From NCBI GenBank assembly GCA_963663675.1, contig OY760498.1:1984001-2048000 (forward strand): a stretch of 64,000 bases of DNA. The letters run 5' to 3'. Shown piece after piece: positions 35,251 to 44,826 of the stretch. Made by a program: the position numbers and the translations under genes. The DNA comes from CAINVV01 sp963663675. GTDB taxonomy: Bacteria; Bacteroidota; Bacteroidia; Bacteroidales; Prolixibacteraceae. Below the pieces are notes generated by a model that worked only from the letters and a program-made list of their open reading frames with translations, searched no databases and was not told the DNA's origin. Position 1 is the first letter of the stretch; each line of letters begins with the position of its first letter.

Positions 35251-36264
35251 ATGGCTCAAAAAGGAACAACAGCAAGCAAGATGAAAATTTACCTGCCACT
35301 TACAGTAATTGTAATTCTGGTAGTTGTTGGCACATGGTACTGGTACAAAGATTATTCCAGGTATATCACAACAGATGACGCACATATCGATTCTGACAAT
35401 GTTCAGATCGGTGCCAAAATTCTTGGAAGGATCTCGTGTCTTTATGCCATTGAAGGGGATACAGTAAAGAAAGGTGCCTTGCTGGTTGAGCTTGACAGTA
35501 TGGATTTAATTGCTCAAAAAGAACAGACTCAGGCCGTGCTTGTCCAGTCGCAGTCACAGCTGGAACAGGTAAAAGCCAAACTGAACTACGACAAGGAAAA
35601 CATTAAAGTTTTTGAGGTTTCACTTGAAAAGGCCAAAGATGATTATGAAAGGGCCAAAGTCCAGGTTGCAGGAGATGTGATAACGAAAGAATTGTACGAT
35701 CACCTTAAAAAGGCGTATGAATCTGCAAATGCCCAGCTGGAGGCGGCTAAAGTTCAACTTTCGGTTTCAAAAGCACTGATCGAAAGCGCCAAAGCTGCCA
35801 TCGGGCTGGCAAATGCCCAGATAAATGTTACTGATACGCAATTGACTAACACAAAGCTTTATGCCCCTTTCGATGGTGTCATAGCTAAAAGATGGCTGTT
35901 GGCAGGCGACATTGTTCAGCCCGGACAAGCCGTTTTTTCACTGGCAGGTCAAAATCTGAGATGGGTTATTATTTTTCTGGAGGAAACAAAACTTGCGGAT
36001 ATTCACCTTAACCAACAGGCGAAATTCACTGTTGATGCCTTTGGAAATAAGGTTTTTATGGGCAAAGTATTTTCAATTGGCGCTTCTACTGCATCTTTGT
36101 TCTCGCTGATTCCTGCCAATAATGCCTCAGGAAATTTTACCAAAATAACTCAGCGTGTTCCGGTTAAGATATCCATTGATAGTGATGAAGACGGAAAAGA
36201 TGTGAAAAATTTAAGTTTCCTGCCCGGAATGTCTGTTGTGGTTAAAATTTTAAAAGATAAATAA
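35251..36264 (+). CDS. HlyD/EmrA-type membrane fusion protein of an efflux pump
   Basis: Periplasmic adaptor linking an inner-membrane pump to TolC. One N-terminal membrane anchor (MKIYLPLTVIVILVVVGTWY) is followed by YITTDDAHIDSDNVQIGAKI, the family's first beta-barrel/lipoyl segment. A long Ala/Gln/Lys-rich coiled-coil hairpin covers residues 85-200, the second lipoyl half reads TKLYAPFDGVIAKRWLLAGD, and a beta-barrel closes. At 337 residues it matches EmrA-like adaptors. Its stop overlaps the start of the MFS gene by one base (TAATG), so they are coupled. Drug or fatty-acid export is likely. Confidence 0.92.
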   Translation: MAQKGTTASKMKIYLPLTVIVILVVVGTWYWYKDYSRYITTDDAHIDSDNVQIGAKILGRISCLYAIEGDTVKKGALLVELDSMDLIAQKEQTQAVLVQSQSQLEQVKAKLNYDKENIKVFEVSLEKAKDDYERAKVQVAGDVITKELYDHLKKAYESANAQLEAAKVQLSVSKALIESAKAAIGLANAQINVTDTQLTNTKLYAPFDGVIAKRWLLAGDIVQPGQAVFSLAGQNLRWVIIFLEETKLADIHLNQQAKFTVDAFGNKVFMGKVFSIGASTASLFSLIPANNASGNFTKITQRVPVKISIDSDEDGKDVKNLSFLPGMSVVVKILKDK

Positions 36265-37892
36265 TGCGGAATGTAACTCCTTCCCACAGGATAAGGCGTT
36301 TAATCAGAACCCGCGATTCAAAGTGGCATCCCAGTCACGATTTATACAAGTGGTTTGTCCTGGCAAATATCATGATTGGTACCTTCATGGCAGTGCTGGA
36401 TGCAACAATTGTCAATGTTGCCTTGCCAAAAATGATGTCATCCTTTGGTGTCGGCCTGGATACCATTGAATGGGTATTAACAGCCTATATGCTGGCCCTG
36501 GCAGTAATGCTGCCTGCAGCTGCCTGGTTGGCAGATCATTACGGCTACAAACGGATGTATTTTCTTGGAATGTTTGTTTTTACCCTTGGATCCTTCATGT
36601 GCGGTATGTCTTCTGATGAAAATGTGCTGATTTTTTCACGTGTCATCCAGGGACTGGGAGCTGGAATCATTCAACCTTTGGGAATGGCCATAGTAGTCAG
36701 GGAGTTTCCGCCCAGGCAACGTGGCATAGCAGTTGGATTCTGGGCTGTTGCGGCTGCTGCTTCAGTATCTTTCGGTCCGTTGATCGGGGGTTATCTGGTC
36801 GATCATTTTAATTGGCAGCTTATATTTGATATCAATGTTCCTGTTGGTATCGTCGGGATGTTGTTTACCATAATTATTCAACGTGAAATGATTCAAAAAT
36901 GGGGCGGAAAATTCGATATAGTTGGTTTTATTTCAGTTAGCCTTTTTCTTCCCATCATTTTGTACGCACTCACGGAAGGGAATGCAGCAACCAATTCTGA
37001 AGGTTGGCATGCCCCCTATATTCTTGCCTGTTTTGCCATTTCCATCATTGCATTTGCGGTATTTGTCACTGCAGAGTTTGTCGTCGAGAACCCGCTCATT
37101 GACCTGCGGCTTTTGGGAAACTACAATTTTGGTATAAGTACACTGGTCATGTTTCTGTTTGGGATTGGCATGTTTGGCAGCACTTTCCTTTTGCCTTTGT
37201 ATTTGCAGAACTCATTGGGATATACAGCTCTGCAGTCAGGTTCTGTTTTTCTGCCGGTAGGTATTATCCAGGGAATTGTAGCCCCGATTTCAGGTTTTGT
37301 CAGTGGCAAAGTCAATGCCAAAATACCCATTCTGATTGGAATAGTATTAATGTCCTTCAGTTTTTACCTGAATTCCCATCTTTCATTTCTTACCGAACAT
37401 GCAGCCATCATGTTGCCACTCTATCTGCGAGGAGTCGGTATGGGAACCATTTATTCTGCACTTTTGGCGGTTTCCCTGGTCGACATACCCAGGGAAAAAA
37501 TGGCGCAGGCATCAGGTATTAATAATGTTGTCAGGCAGTTAGGAGGAAGTTTTGGAGTTGCCATACTCGCTACATTTCTCTCAACACGGGTCAATTACCA
37601 TGCACAGATGTACGGAGGCGCGCTTGAAGCAAACTCTCCTGCATACAAGTCTGCTGTTAAGAATATCAGCGAATCGGTTGAACATTCTGCAGGCAGCTCG
37701 GTAACTGTTGCCAAAAAGCAATCACAATACATGATTGTGTCTAATGTTTCGCAACAAGCCTATATTGAGGGTATCAATGATGATTTTCTTATTGCCTCAG
37801 TCATAACGCTGATTGGCGGAATTCCTGTTCTTTTCCTGCGTATCCGAAAGAAAAAGAGCCCATTACCAGCAGAGGTTGTTCATACTGAATAG
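36264..37892 (+). CDS. DHA2-family (EmrB/QacA) MFS drug exporter
   Basis: Inner-membrane proton antiporter with 14 predicted helices over 542 residues. MFS signature segments are visible: VLDATIVNVALPKM (motif D1) near residue 41, LADHYGYKRMYFLG near 90, and FGPLIGGYLVDHFNWQLIFDINVPVGI near 170 (motif C and following), typical of DHA2. A basic N-terminal tail precedes the first helix. It is the pump of the adaptor-pump-TolC set and overlaps the adaptor stop by one base. The substrate is not determinable. Confidence 0.93.
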   Translation: MRNVTPSHRIRRLIRTRDSKWHPSHDLYKWFVLANIMIGTFMAVLDATIVNVALPKMMSSFGVGLDTIEWVLTAYMLALAVMLPAAAWLADHYGYKRMYFLGMFVFTLGSFMCGMSSDENVLIFSRVIQGLGAGIIQPLGMAIVVREFPPRQRGIAVGFWAVAAAASVSFGPLIGGYLVDHFNWQLIFDINVPVGIVGMLFTIIIQREMIQKWGGKFDIVGFISVSLFLPIILYALTEGNAATNSEGWHAPYILACFAISIIAFAVFVTAEFVVENPLIDLRLLGNYNFGISTLVMFLFGIGMFGSTFLLPLYLQNSLGYTALQSGSVFLPVGIIQGIVAPISGFVSGKVNAKIPILIGIVLMSFSFYLNSHLSFLTEHAAIMLPLYLRGVGMGTIYSALLAVSLVDIPREKMAQASGINNVVRQLGGSFGVAILATFLSTRVNYHAQMYGGALEANSPAYKSAVKNISESVEHSAGSSVTVAKKQSQYMIVSNVSQQAYIEGINDDFLIASVITLIGGIPVLFLRIRKKKSPLPAEVVHTE

Positions 37893-37961
37893 AAAATTCT
37901 TATGAATATTTGATATTCAATTATTTACTATTTTTTTCATGGAAGATTTAATTGCAAAGTC

Positions 37962-39281
37962 ATGATATATCGTCATTTATTTTCTTTGTTAATCGTTTTT
38001 TCGACATTATCCTTCTTTACGAAAGAAGGGACCGGACAAGTTATTAAAAACGATTCGCTTGAACTTAAGCCTTTGATCAGCAGGGTTATACAGAGTTATC
38101 CAACTGTTCAGCAAGCAGTTGAAGCGCTGAATGCTGCAGATACCAAAATTGCGCTGGCGCGTTCGGCTTATCTGCCAAATGCAATGGTTGCAGGCAATTA
38201 TTCGCATATCGGGCCCGTTCCGTCACTTACCATTCCTGATATGGGAAGTTTCTCACTTGCTCCGGTAAATAATATCAATGCTGCACTCAGCGTCAACGAG
38301 ACCATTACTGATTTTGGGAAAACCAAAAAAAATATCCAATTTGAAGAAAAGAGCAAAGAACTGAACAATATCAGTATTAACCAGATCAAGCAGAAGTTGT
38401 CGCTTGTCACAATCGGATGCTATTACAACCTGCTCTATTTTCAGGAAGCTGCTGCCATAAAAGAGGAGCAACTATCTGCTTTACAGGAACATCTGAAAAA
38501 TGTTGAGAAACAGGTAGCCACCGGTTCTGCAACTCAATACGAGATTTTAAGCACAAAGGTCAGGATTTCGACCGTCGAAAGTCAGAAAACGGATGTGATA
38601 ACCTCCCTTAATTTTCAGAATTCCCTGCTTAATATGTTAATGGGAGAGTCTGCAACCAGCCAGCATCGTGTCCGAAATGTATTACTTTCTGATTTTGTTT
38701 CATTTGCAGAGGATTCACTGATCGCAGTGGCCCTTAATAACCGGAATGAGATGAAGTTTGCAGTGAAAAAAGTGGATGTCTCAAAAGCTTACCAGGATCT
38801 GGTGAAAATGCATGAAAACCCGGTTCTTTCTGCTTTTGCAAGCGGCGGATGGAAGAATGGTTATATCCCTGAGCTGGAAAAGCCAAGAGCTAATTATGCT
38901 ATTGGTCTGAGTCTGCTGATCCCGGTTTATGATGCATCCCGGACGAAGTTAAATACACAGCTGGCAAGTTCAGCCATACAGTCCAACCTCTACGACGTTG
39001 ATCTGACCAGACGAACCATCACAACGGAGGTTATGGAAAGTATCAATAACCTGAAAGCTGCCATATCAAAATCACAGCTTTTCGAAATGCAGCTTTCCCA
39101 GGCAAAAAAAGCACACGAACTTGCAGATCTTAAATTCAAGTCGGGTACCCTCACCAACCTTGATTTACTTGACGCCCAGAATGCGGAATCTGAAACCAGT
39201 CTGCAATTTCTCAAAGCAAAAATTGACAGGGCTATCTGTGCTTACAAAGTTAAAGCCGCCCTGGGTCTCGATTTGTATTAG
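37962..39281 (+). CDS. TolC-family outer-membrane efflux protein
   Basis: Trimeric outer-membrane channel of the tripartite pump encoded by the two genes upstream. After a signal peptide (MIYRHLFSLLIVFSTLSFFT), two repeated halves of long amphipathic helices with short strands are seen: SRVIQSYPTVQQAVEALNAADTKIALARSAYLP near residue 40 (begin SRVIQSYPTVQQAVEAL), and a second copy near 350 ending FKSGTLTNLDLLDAQNAESE, the typical TolC C-terminal repeat. Length 439 is usual. It lies 69 bases after the pump gene. Confidence 0.92.
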   Translation: MIYRHLFSLLIVFSTLSFFTKEGTGQVIKNDSLELKPLISRVIQSYPTVQQAVEALNAADTKIALARSAYLPNAMVAGNYSHIGPVPSLTIPDMGSFSLAPVNNINAALSVNETITDFGKTKKNIQFEEKSKELNNISINQIKQKLSLVTIGCYYNLLYFQEAAAIKEEQLSALQEHLKNVEKQVATGSATQYEILSTKVRISTVESQKTDVITSLNFQNSLLNMLMGESATSQHRVRNVLLSDFVSFAEDSLIAVALNNRNEMKFAVKKVDVSKAYQDLVKMHENPVLSAFASGGWKNGYIPELEKPRANYAIGLSLLIPVYDASRTKLNTQLASSAIQSNLYDVDLTRRTITTEVMESINNLKAAISKSQLFEMQLSQAKKAHELADLKFKSGTLTNLDLLDAQNAESETSLQFLKAKIDRAICAYKVKAALGLDLY

Positions 39282-39323
39282 AAAAGCAGGTTAATCAATG
39301 CATTTATTTTGAAAGATTTATCA

Positions 39324-40787
39324 ATGAGCGCAAAATTTGTAGTTTTTCTTTTGCTGAGTTGTTCAGCATTCGCTGGATTTCCGCAAGGGCAGGAGAAAGC
39401 TCTCCTGAAAACATTTCATTCCATTTCAAGCCAAGACTTACTTGGAGATGCTTCCGAACTGACATCTGTAAAATATGGTGGCCGCCTGTCTGGTTCGCCG
39501 GGTTATTTGCAGGCAGCCGGCTGGGTTGCCGACGAACTTAGGAAGGCAGGGGTTAAACCCGGAATCGGGGACAGCACATTTTTTCAGAATTTTCCAAATG
39601 CCTACTGTATGGTGAATACCCCGGGAAGTGTCACCTTGTTGGAAAGCAAGAACAATTCTTCTAAAAAATATCATTTTCCTGACGATTTCTTTCCGGGTTC
39701 AAACTCCGCCTCAGGAGCTGTGACAGGTGAACTGGTATATGTTGGATATGGCATATCTGCGCCTGAACTGAATTACGATGATTACAGCAATATTGATGTC
39801 AAAGGGAAAATCGTTTTGATGGAAACCGGGGTCCCATATGGTGCAAATGACAGCACACAGATCAAATGGGAACCATACAGTTACCATCGTTACAAATTTC
39901 AACATGCAGTTGAAATGGGGGCAAAAGGGCTCTTGTATGTAAGCAAGATCGCAAACCCGAATACATCTTATATCAAAGGATTTATCTATGCACATGTTGG
40001 CGAGCCGGTTGCTGAGGAATTTTTTGAAGGAACCGGTGTCAGATATGCTGATATACACGCATCTATAACAAAGAACCTGCGGCCGAATTCCTTTTCACTG
40101 AATAAAAAAGTACAGATTACGGCCTCTACAAAATATTATCCTGACAGCCGTTCCTGCAATGTCATCGGAGTCATTGAAGGATCAGATCCGGTGTTGAAGA
40201 AGGAAGCAGTAATTCTCGGAGCTCACCTTGATGCTGTCGGGAGTCCGGGCTGTCTTTTCCCCGGTGCCCTCGACAATGCTTCAGGCTCGGTTGATATTCT
40301 GGCGACTGCCAGAGCAATGGCCGGTTCTCAAATCAGACCTGCCCGTACAGTCATTTTTATATTTTTCGGAGGTGAAGAATGTGGTCTCTATGGAAGTAAA
40401 AAATGTGTAGAAATGCCCGTCTGGCCTAAGGATAAGGTTGTATGTCTGATCAATCTTGATATGGTTGGCAACGGGACAGGCTTTTTACTGGCCGGAGGAA
40501 AGTCATATCCACAGATTCTCAGCCATTTTACCACTGCCAATGAAAAATACATTCACCGGGATTTCAACGCATCAGAAGTCCGTGCAACCTATGGAAGACC
40601 AAGAACTGACGGTGCAATTTTTGAAAAAGCCGGGTATAAAACAGTACATTTATATACCTCGGGTACGGTAAAAACGGTCTATTATCATCATCCGCTCGAT
40701 AATACGGATGCCCTGACACCCGAAATCATGGAAGATGCTGCTAAACTTCTCTATCTTGGAGTACTTGATATTGCCAATGAAAAATAA
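39324..40787 (+). CDS. Secreted M28-family zinc aminopeptidase
   Basis: Start taken at the ATG giving MSAKFVVFLLLSCSAFAGFP; a TTG five codons earlier is possible. Region 1-100 is an N-terminal M28 segment (YGGRLSGSPGYLQAAGWVADEL), 130-240 a PA-like insert (LVYVGYGISAPELNYDDYSN), then the M28 catalytic domain. Metal-binding groups appear in order: GAHLDAVGSPG (His), GALDNASGSV (bridging Asp), FGGEECGLYGSK (catalytic Glu and ligand Glu), NLDMVGNG (Asp), and a late His in YYHHPLDNTD. All expected residues are present. It follows tolC by 42 bases but is functionally unrelated to efflux. Confidence 0.92.
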   Translation: MSAKFVVFLLLSCSAFAGFPQGQEKALLKTFHSISSQDLLGDASELTSVKYGGRLSGSPGYLQAAGWVADELRKAGVKPGIGDSTFFQNFPNAYCMVNTPGSVTLLESKNNSSKKYHFPDDFFPGSNSASGAVTGELVYVGYGISAPELNYDDYSNIDVKGKIVLMETGVPYGANDSTQIKWEPYSYHRYKFQHAVEMGAKGLLYVSKIANPNTSYIKGFIYAHVGEPVAEEFFEGTGVRYADIHASITKNLRPNSFSLNKKVQITASTKYYPDSRSCNVIGVIEGSDPVLKKEAVILGAHLDAVGSPGCLFPGALDNASGSVDILATARAMAGSQIRPARTVIFIFFGGEECGLYGSKKCVEMPVWPKDKVVCLINLDMVGNGTGFLLAGGKSYPQILSHFTTANEKYIHRDFNASEVRATYGRPRTDGAIFEKAGYKTVHLYTSGTVKTVYYHHPLDNTDALTPEIMEDAAKLLYLGVLDIANEK

Positions 40788-40922
40788 AGGAGGAAGGCCG
40801 CAATTCAGAAACTTTCCACAGTTCCTGATTTTTTGAATTAACCGGATTTTATACTACTGGTAATAAGAATGTTGAAATCAAAACAGTTCTTTGCCTGACA
40901 GCAATCGCACATGGTGAATCTT

Positions 40923-42701
40923 TCAGGCGAAAGTATTGTTTAAGTTTGCTGATGATTTGTACGGAACTGTAAAATAGAACCTGGAGCCTTTTTTTACTTC
41001 AGATTGAACTGAAATTGTTCCACCCATTAGTTCAACAAGCTCTTTGGTAATGCAAAGTCCCAGTCCATTGCCTCTGATGGCATAGTTTAAAGCCAGTTCT
41101 CCACGATAAAAATTATCAAAGATTTTATTCAGTTCTTTCTTCGGTATTCCCATGCCTGTGTCCTCGACAAAGAATTCAACAACGCAGTCGTACACATTCA
41201 TGCCAATTTCAACTGATCCTTCCAAAGTGTATTTTACCGCATTTGAAACCAGGTTGGTCAGTATCTGAACTATTTTATCTTCATCAGTTCTGATTATCAG
41301 GTTTTTATGTTGATCCGGGATGCTTACCTTAATTTTAAGTCCTTTGTTCAGATCGACCTTCTTAAAAATCTGAAAAACATGACCGACAATTTCCGCCGGA
41401 ATACAATCATAAATGCTTAATGGCATTTTTTCACTCTGCAGGCGGGAAATAAGGATTACATCATCAATCAATTTAAGCAGATGGTTGGAACTCTTTTTGA
41501 TTATCTCAGCATAAGTTTTTTTCTCATCGTCGGCAGCATCCAGCAACAAATTGGAAAAACCCATTATTGCATTCATCGGGGTCCTGATCTCATGACTCAG
41601 GTTATTCAAAAGGGCTGATTTTAAACGGTTACTTTCTTCTGCACTTTCTTTTGCTTCCAAAAGTTCTTTCTTTTTTTTCTGCTCTTCGGTGATATCCATC
41701 GCTACACCTACCAGTGCTACCAGCTTTCCGTTTTCATCTTTTATTGCCGAAGAAGACAACAGGACAGGGAACAGTGTTCCATCTTTTTTTCTGTTCATTA
41801 TTTCTCCCCTCCAGCGACCATCAATTGTTTTAGGCAGAATATCCCGCACTTTGCTGTGTTCCATTTCCAGGGGACGCACAATATTGATATTTTTTCCAAT
41901 CAGCTCGCTCTCAGTATATCCATAGGTTTCCAGGAACGAATTATTGACATAAATTATCTGATCTTCCTTGTCCGTAATTGAAATACAATCAGTTATGCTT
42001 TTGAGCGAATGAGCGAGAAGTTTGATTTTTTGCTTGATCTCTTTCTTTTCGGTGATATCCCGGAAAATTTCCATCATGGCTTTCTTTCCCTGATATATCA
42101 TTCCCGTATGGCTGATCTGGTAGGTTTTTCCTCCCTGCACGCCTGATGTTTCGTATAAGTCTGTTTTGCCTGTCTGAATGCCCTTACGGAGCGGGCATTC
42201 TGAACATTGTGTTTTGTCATCAAGATAAATACTCCAGCACTTCTGCCCGACTGCATCCACCCGTAGATTTTTTTTGAAATACTCATTTTGAAAAAGGATG
42301 GTACCCTCTTCATCTACAATGTTAATTCCGAATGGAATAGCTCTCATGAGAGAATTATTCAATTCGATGCTCTCGCATATCTCCTTTTCAGTCAGTTTAA
42401 TCCCCGGCATTTTGTTATCCTGACTGACTTTCCTGCTTGTATATTTCCCGTTTAATGGGGAACTATGATTGTATAATAATTCTTTTATTAAATCATTATT
42501 ATGCTGAACTTCACTAACATTGTCTGATCTTGGACCTTTGATGTCAGATTTTTTGTTGTTTGCCTGAAAGTTATCCTCTGAAGTTGAACTGTTCAATAAC
42601 TGGTTCCTCAGATTTTCATTTTCAATGACCAGTTCTTCATATGAAGGTTTTAAACCAGAGACAATTTCAGTTTTCGGGTTGGCCTTTGAAAGATTATTCA
42701 T
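40923..42701 (-). CDS. PAS-domain sensor histidine kinase
   Basis: Probably soluble sensor kinase; no clear transmembrane helix is seen. A short coiled stretch (EELVIENENLRNQLLN) is followed by two PAS domains, about residues 110-220 and 235-350. The first holds a Cys-rich motif (CWSIYLDDKTQCSECPLRKG) known from other PAS domains and possibly redox- or metal-sensitive. HisKA carries SALLNNLSHEIRTPMNAIMG (phospho-His near 370), then an HATPase_c domain with DTGMGIPKKELNKIFDNFYR and GNGLGLCITKELVELMGG. There is no receiver domain. ATG 42701 is chosen over a TTG two codons earlier. No cognate regulator is adjacent, so its target is unknown. Confidence 0.92.
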   Translation of the reverse strand: MNNLSKANPKTEIVSGLKPSYEELVIENENLRNQLLNSSTSEDNFQANNKKSDIKGPRSDNVSEVQHNNDLIKELLYNHSSPLNGKYTSRKVSQDNKMPGIKLTEKEICESIELNNSLMRAIPFGINIVDEEGTILFQNEYFKKNLRVDAVGQKCWSIYLDDKTQCSECPLRKGIQTGKTDLYETSGVQGGKTYQISHTGMIYQGKKAMMEIFRDITEKKEIKQKIKLLAHSLKSITDCISITDKEDQIIYVNNSFLETYGYTESELIGKNINIVRPLEMEHSKVRDILPKTIDGRWRGEIMNRKKDGTLFPVLLSSSAIKDENGKLVALVGVAMDITEEQKKKKELLEAKESAEESNRLKSALLNNLSHEIRTPMNAIMGFSNLLLDAADDEKKTYAEIIKKSSNHLLKLIDDVILISRLQSEKMPLSIYDCIPAEIVGHVFQIFKKVDLNKGLKIKVSIPDQHKNLIIRTDEDKIVQILTNLVSNAVKYTLEGSVEIGMNVYDCVVEFFVEDTGMGIPKKELNKIFDNFYRGELALNYAIRGNGLGLCITKELVELMGGTISVQSEVKKGSRFYFTVPYKSSANLNNTFA

Positions 42702-43253
42702 TCGCAATTGTCAGTATTAAATTGTTGAAAATCAGAATGTAAGTATGAAAATCTTGTGCAATTTTACATGCCTTGTTGTGAGCTTAGGCATATGCACGCG
42801 TTATATGTAATCAGATTTTGGTATACTCCTTCAGCCTTTTCTGAATGATTTATAGGAATCAACACATACAAATAACAACAAAAGGATATTTAATGTTCAC
42901 CGATTGACGAACAATTAATTAAAAATATTACGAACCACCTAACTGGTCACTATCGATTCATAAATTCCACCAGTAAGGCAAGGCAGTTTTCTGTCCGTCT
43001 TATTAAAGAGATTTGATAATACCTCCCCCCCAGTATTGAACCAGAAGGGTTCGTGTGCCAAATTAATTTTAGTTGATTGTTTTCCGTATTTTTTTGGAAT
43101 CTGCCAGGCTGAATTGCTCCATTCCATGCAGGTTGGCTAACTGTTGCGTAAAATCATCCACCTCCGCAAAAGAACGCAACAGTGGTGAAGTGTGCTGATA
43201 TTTTAGCAAGAATAATTAAAAACAATTAAACCTGTTTATTCCGGAATAATTAG
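42702..43253. other. Long non-coding or decayed region between the kinase and DUF1080 genes
   Basis: 552 bases without a gene I can support. A 46-codon minus-strand frame (43069-43209, TTG start) reads like protein (LLRSFAEVDDFTQQLANL, HGMEQFSLADSKK) but I do not recognise it; an adjacent frame (42939-43127) is also open. A perfect 10-bp inverted repeat (43140-43149 with 43174-43183) lies inside. It may be a gene relic. Confidence 0.4.
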
Positions 43254-43937
43254 TTATTTCTTTTGTTTCCTAATATACACTTTTCTGAATTCAATATCCT
43301 TACCTTCAACCTGCAGGCCAATTGAACCCTTGTCAACGTTAACATGAGTCCCCTGGTTCTGATGAACCCCATTTACGTATACTTCAACGGTATTGTCAAC
43401 ACAGATGACTTCCATGGTATTCCATTCACCGATTTTTTTCTCAGAAGATTCTGCCAGTTTTTTTACTCCGCCCTTTGATTTGTTTATCCTTTCATCCATA
43501 TCGATACCCTTCTCGCAGATGAAATCACCAGCATTCCCGGCGCCCAACTGGCATTCGATCCAGGTAAAGGATACGGAATCACGGGGCTGATAATGGATGA
43601 AGACACCACTGTTGGTCGCCTCAGCAGGCCATCGCCATTCTACGTGCAATTTATAATTGGAATAGGTCTCCTTTGTTCTCATATAACCCCAGGGATATGG
43701 GTTAAAATGAATGAGTCCGTTTTGAACTGTAAATACCGTTTTCGGATCAACTGTTGCCTTTCTCAGAAAAAACTCCCAGTTCGAGAGGTCTTTACCGTTG
43801 AACAATTCTATTTTCTTCTTTTCAAATTTAATGGAATTCTTATCCTGTTTTCCAGCGATCCGCGCCGAAGTTTGGAAAGAAATTGCCAGACATATAATCA
43901 ACGACAACACAATCGGAAAGGAGATTTTTGTTTTCAT
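43254..43937 (-). CDS. DUF1080 (3-keto-disaccharide hydrolase type) secreted protein
   Basis: Signal peptide MKTKISFPIVLSLIICLAISFQTSA, then a concanavalin-like beta-sandwich of the DUF1080 family. Typical motifs: IELFNGKDLSNWEFF near residue 42, FTVQNGLIHFNPYPWGYMRT near 72, YKLHVEWRWPAEATNSGVFIH near 95, CQLGAGNAGDFIC near 133, GEWNTMEVICVDNTVEVYVNG near 175 and GSIGLQVEGKDIEFRKVYIR at the end. The family includes hydrolases or lyases of 3-keto-glucosides and often accompanies Gfo/Idh/MocA oxidoreductases; the one here is 28 kb away. Length 227 is normal. Single gene. Confidence 0.92.
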   Translation of the reverse strand: MKTKISFPIVLSLIICLAISFQTSARIAGKQDKNSIKFEKKKIELFNGKDLSNWEFFLRKATVDPKTVFTVQNGLIHFNPYPWGYMRTKETYSNYKLHVEWRWPAEATNSGVFIHYQPRDSVSFTWIECQLGAGNAGDFICEKGIDMDERINKSKGGVKKLAESSEKKIGEWNTMEVICVDNTVEVYVNGVHQNQGTHVNVDKGSIGLQVEGKDIEFRKVYIRKQKK

Positions 43938-44442
43938 AATAACAGGTTAATTTATACGTATTGAATCACAAGTTTTGTCAATTGGTTTTTGAATTATAAT
44001 CAGGCAAATAAGGAAAGAAAATACAGAAAGTTAATTTGTCAGTACCGTGACCTGATAGTATCCTGACCCTAAAGATAGCAAGTCTTACAATTAAATTAAT
44101 GACCTGGCAAAATTTATTTACCAGCACATACTGTGGACATCTGACTGAAAAATGGTGTTGTTGGCCGGGCAAAATTGTTGCTATCACAGATAAATGATTT
44201 CATGCTAATAATTATTCTAATTATTGTGAATTTTAATGTTACCACAAATAAATTGGTGGACAAAGAACCAATAATTAGTCATAAGTGTTTTGATTGTAAT
44301 TTTGAATGTATTTGGAAGTTAACAATCAAACCAGAACGGTTTTTGAATATTATACTCTATATTTGGATATTGGAGTTCCGCAAACAAACTATTCTTCTCT
44401 CTGTTAAGGTCAAACCGGCACCTGGAAATTAAATCTGAACAG
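43938..44442. other. AT-rich region upstream of the CheR-receiver chimera
   Basis: 505 bases. An open frame at 44175-44432 has low-complexity Ile/Asn-rich content and no recognisable motif. The frame of the next gene is open for about 28 codons upstream of its TTG without an ATG. I see no promoter box or hairpin worth calling. Confidence 0.35.
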
Positions 44443-44826
44443 TTGAAAAATTTTGTCAATGAAATAGTTCAATACTTGTCTTGTGCACATGACATGGACC
44501 TGTCAATGTACCAGCCTTCCTTCCTGGAAAATTCGGTTAAGAAAAGGATGCGGGATACACCGGATATCATTTCCCATTTGATACCGGATGCCATGCTGCT
44601 TGACCAAATGCTGCCCTGTATCAATGGATTCGAATTCCTGACAACTATCCGGGCCTCCTGGCAGGCTGCACATATCCCTGAACTGAAACTGACAGCCAGT
44701 GCACTTACATCCGATAAAGAATCAATTTTGAATTACGGTTTTGACGGTTTCTTCCCAAAACTAATAGACGAGCCTAAATTTTTGACAATGATCAATGAAA
44801 TTCTGTATGGAAAACAGGAAAATTAA
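44443..44826 (+). pseudogene. In-frame chimera of a CheR N-terminus and a receiver-domain C-terminus
   Basis: Residues 1-36 (LKNFVNEIVQYLSCAHDMDL, SMYQPSFLENSVKKRM) match the N-terminal helical domain of CheR methyltransferases. Residues 45-127 match the second half of a response-regulator receiver: DAMLLDQMLPCINGFEFL with a phosphoacceptor-like Asp54, then LTASALTSDKESILNYGFDGFF and FLTMINEILYGKQEN. The first half of the receiver, with its acidic pair, and the CheR catalytic domain are absent, and the conserved KP pair reads PK. This looks like an internal deletion that fused two genes in frame. The product is unlikely to be phosphorylated. Its end overlaps the hybrid kinase gene by 20 bases, so it still leads that operon. 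Start is a TTG and uncertain. Confidence 0.6.

Noticed and set aside
44175..44432. 85-codon plus-strand frame upstream of the CheR-receiver chimera
   Set aside because: Ile/Asn/Lys-rich composition from AT-rich DNA, no start context and no family resemblance.
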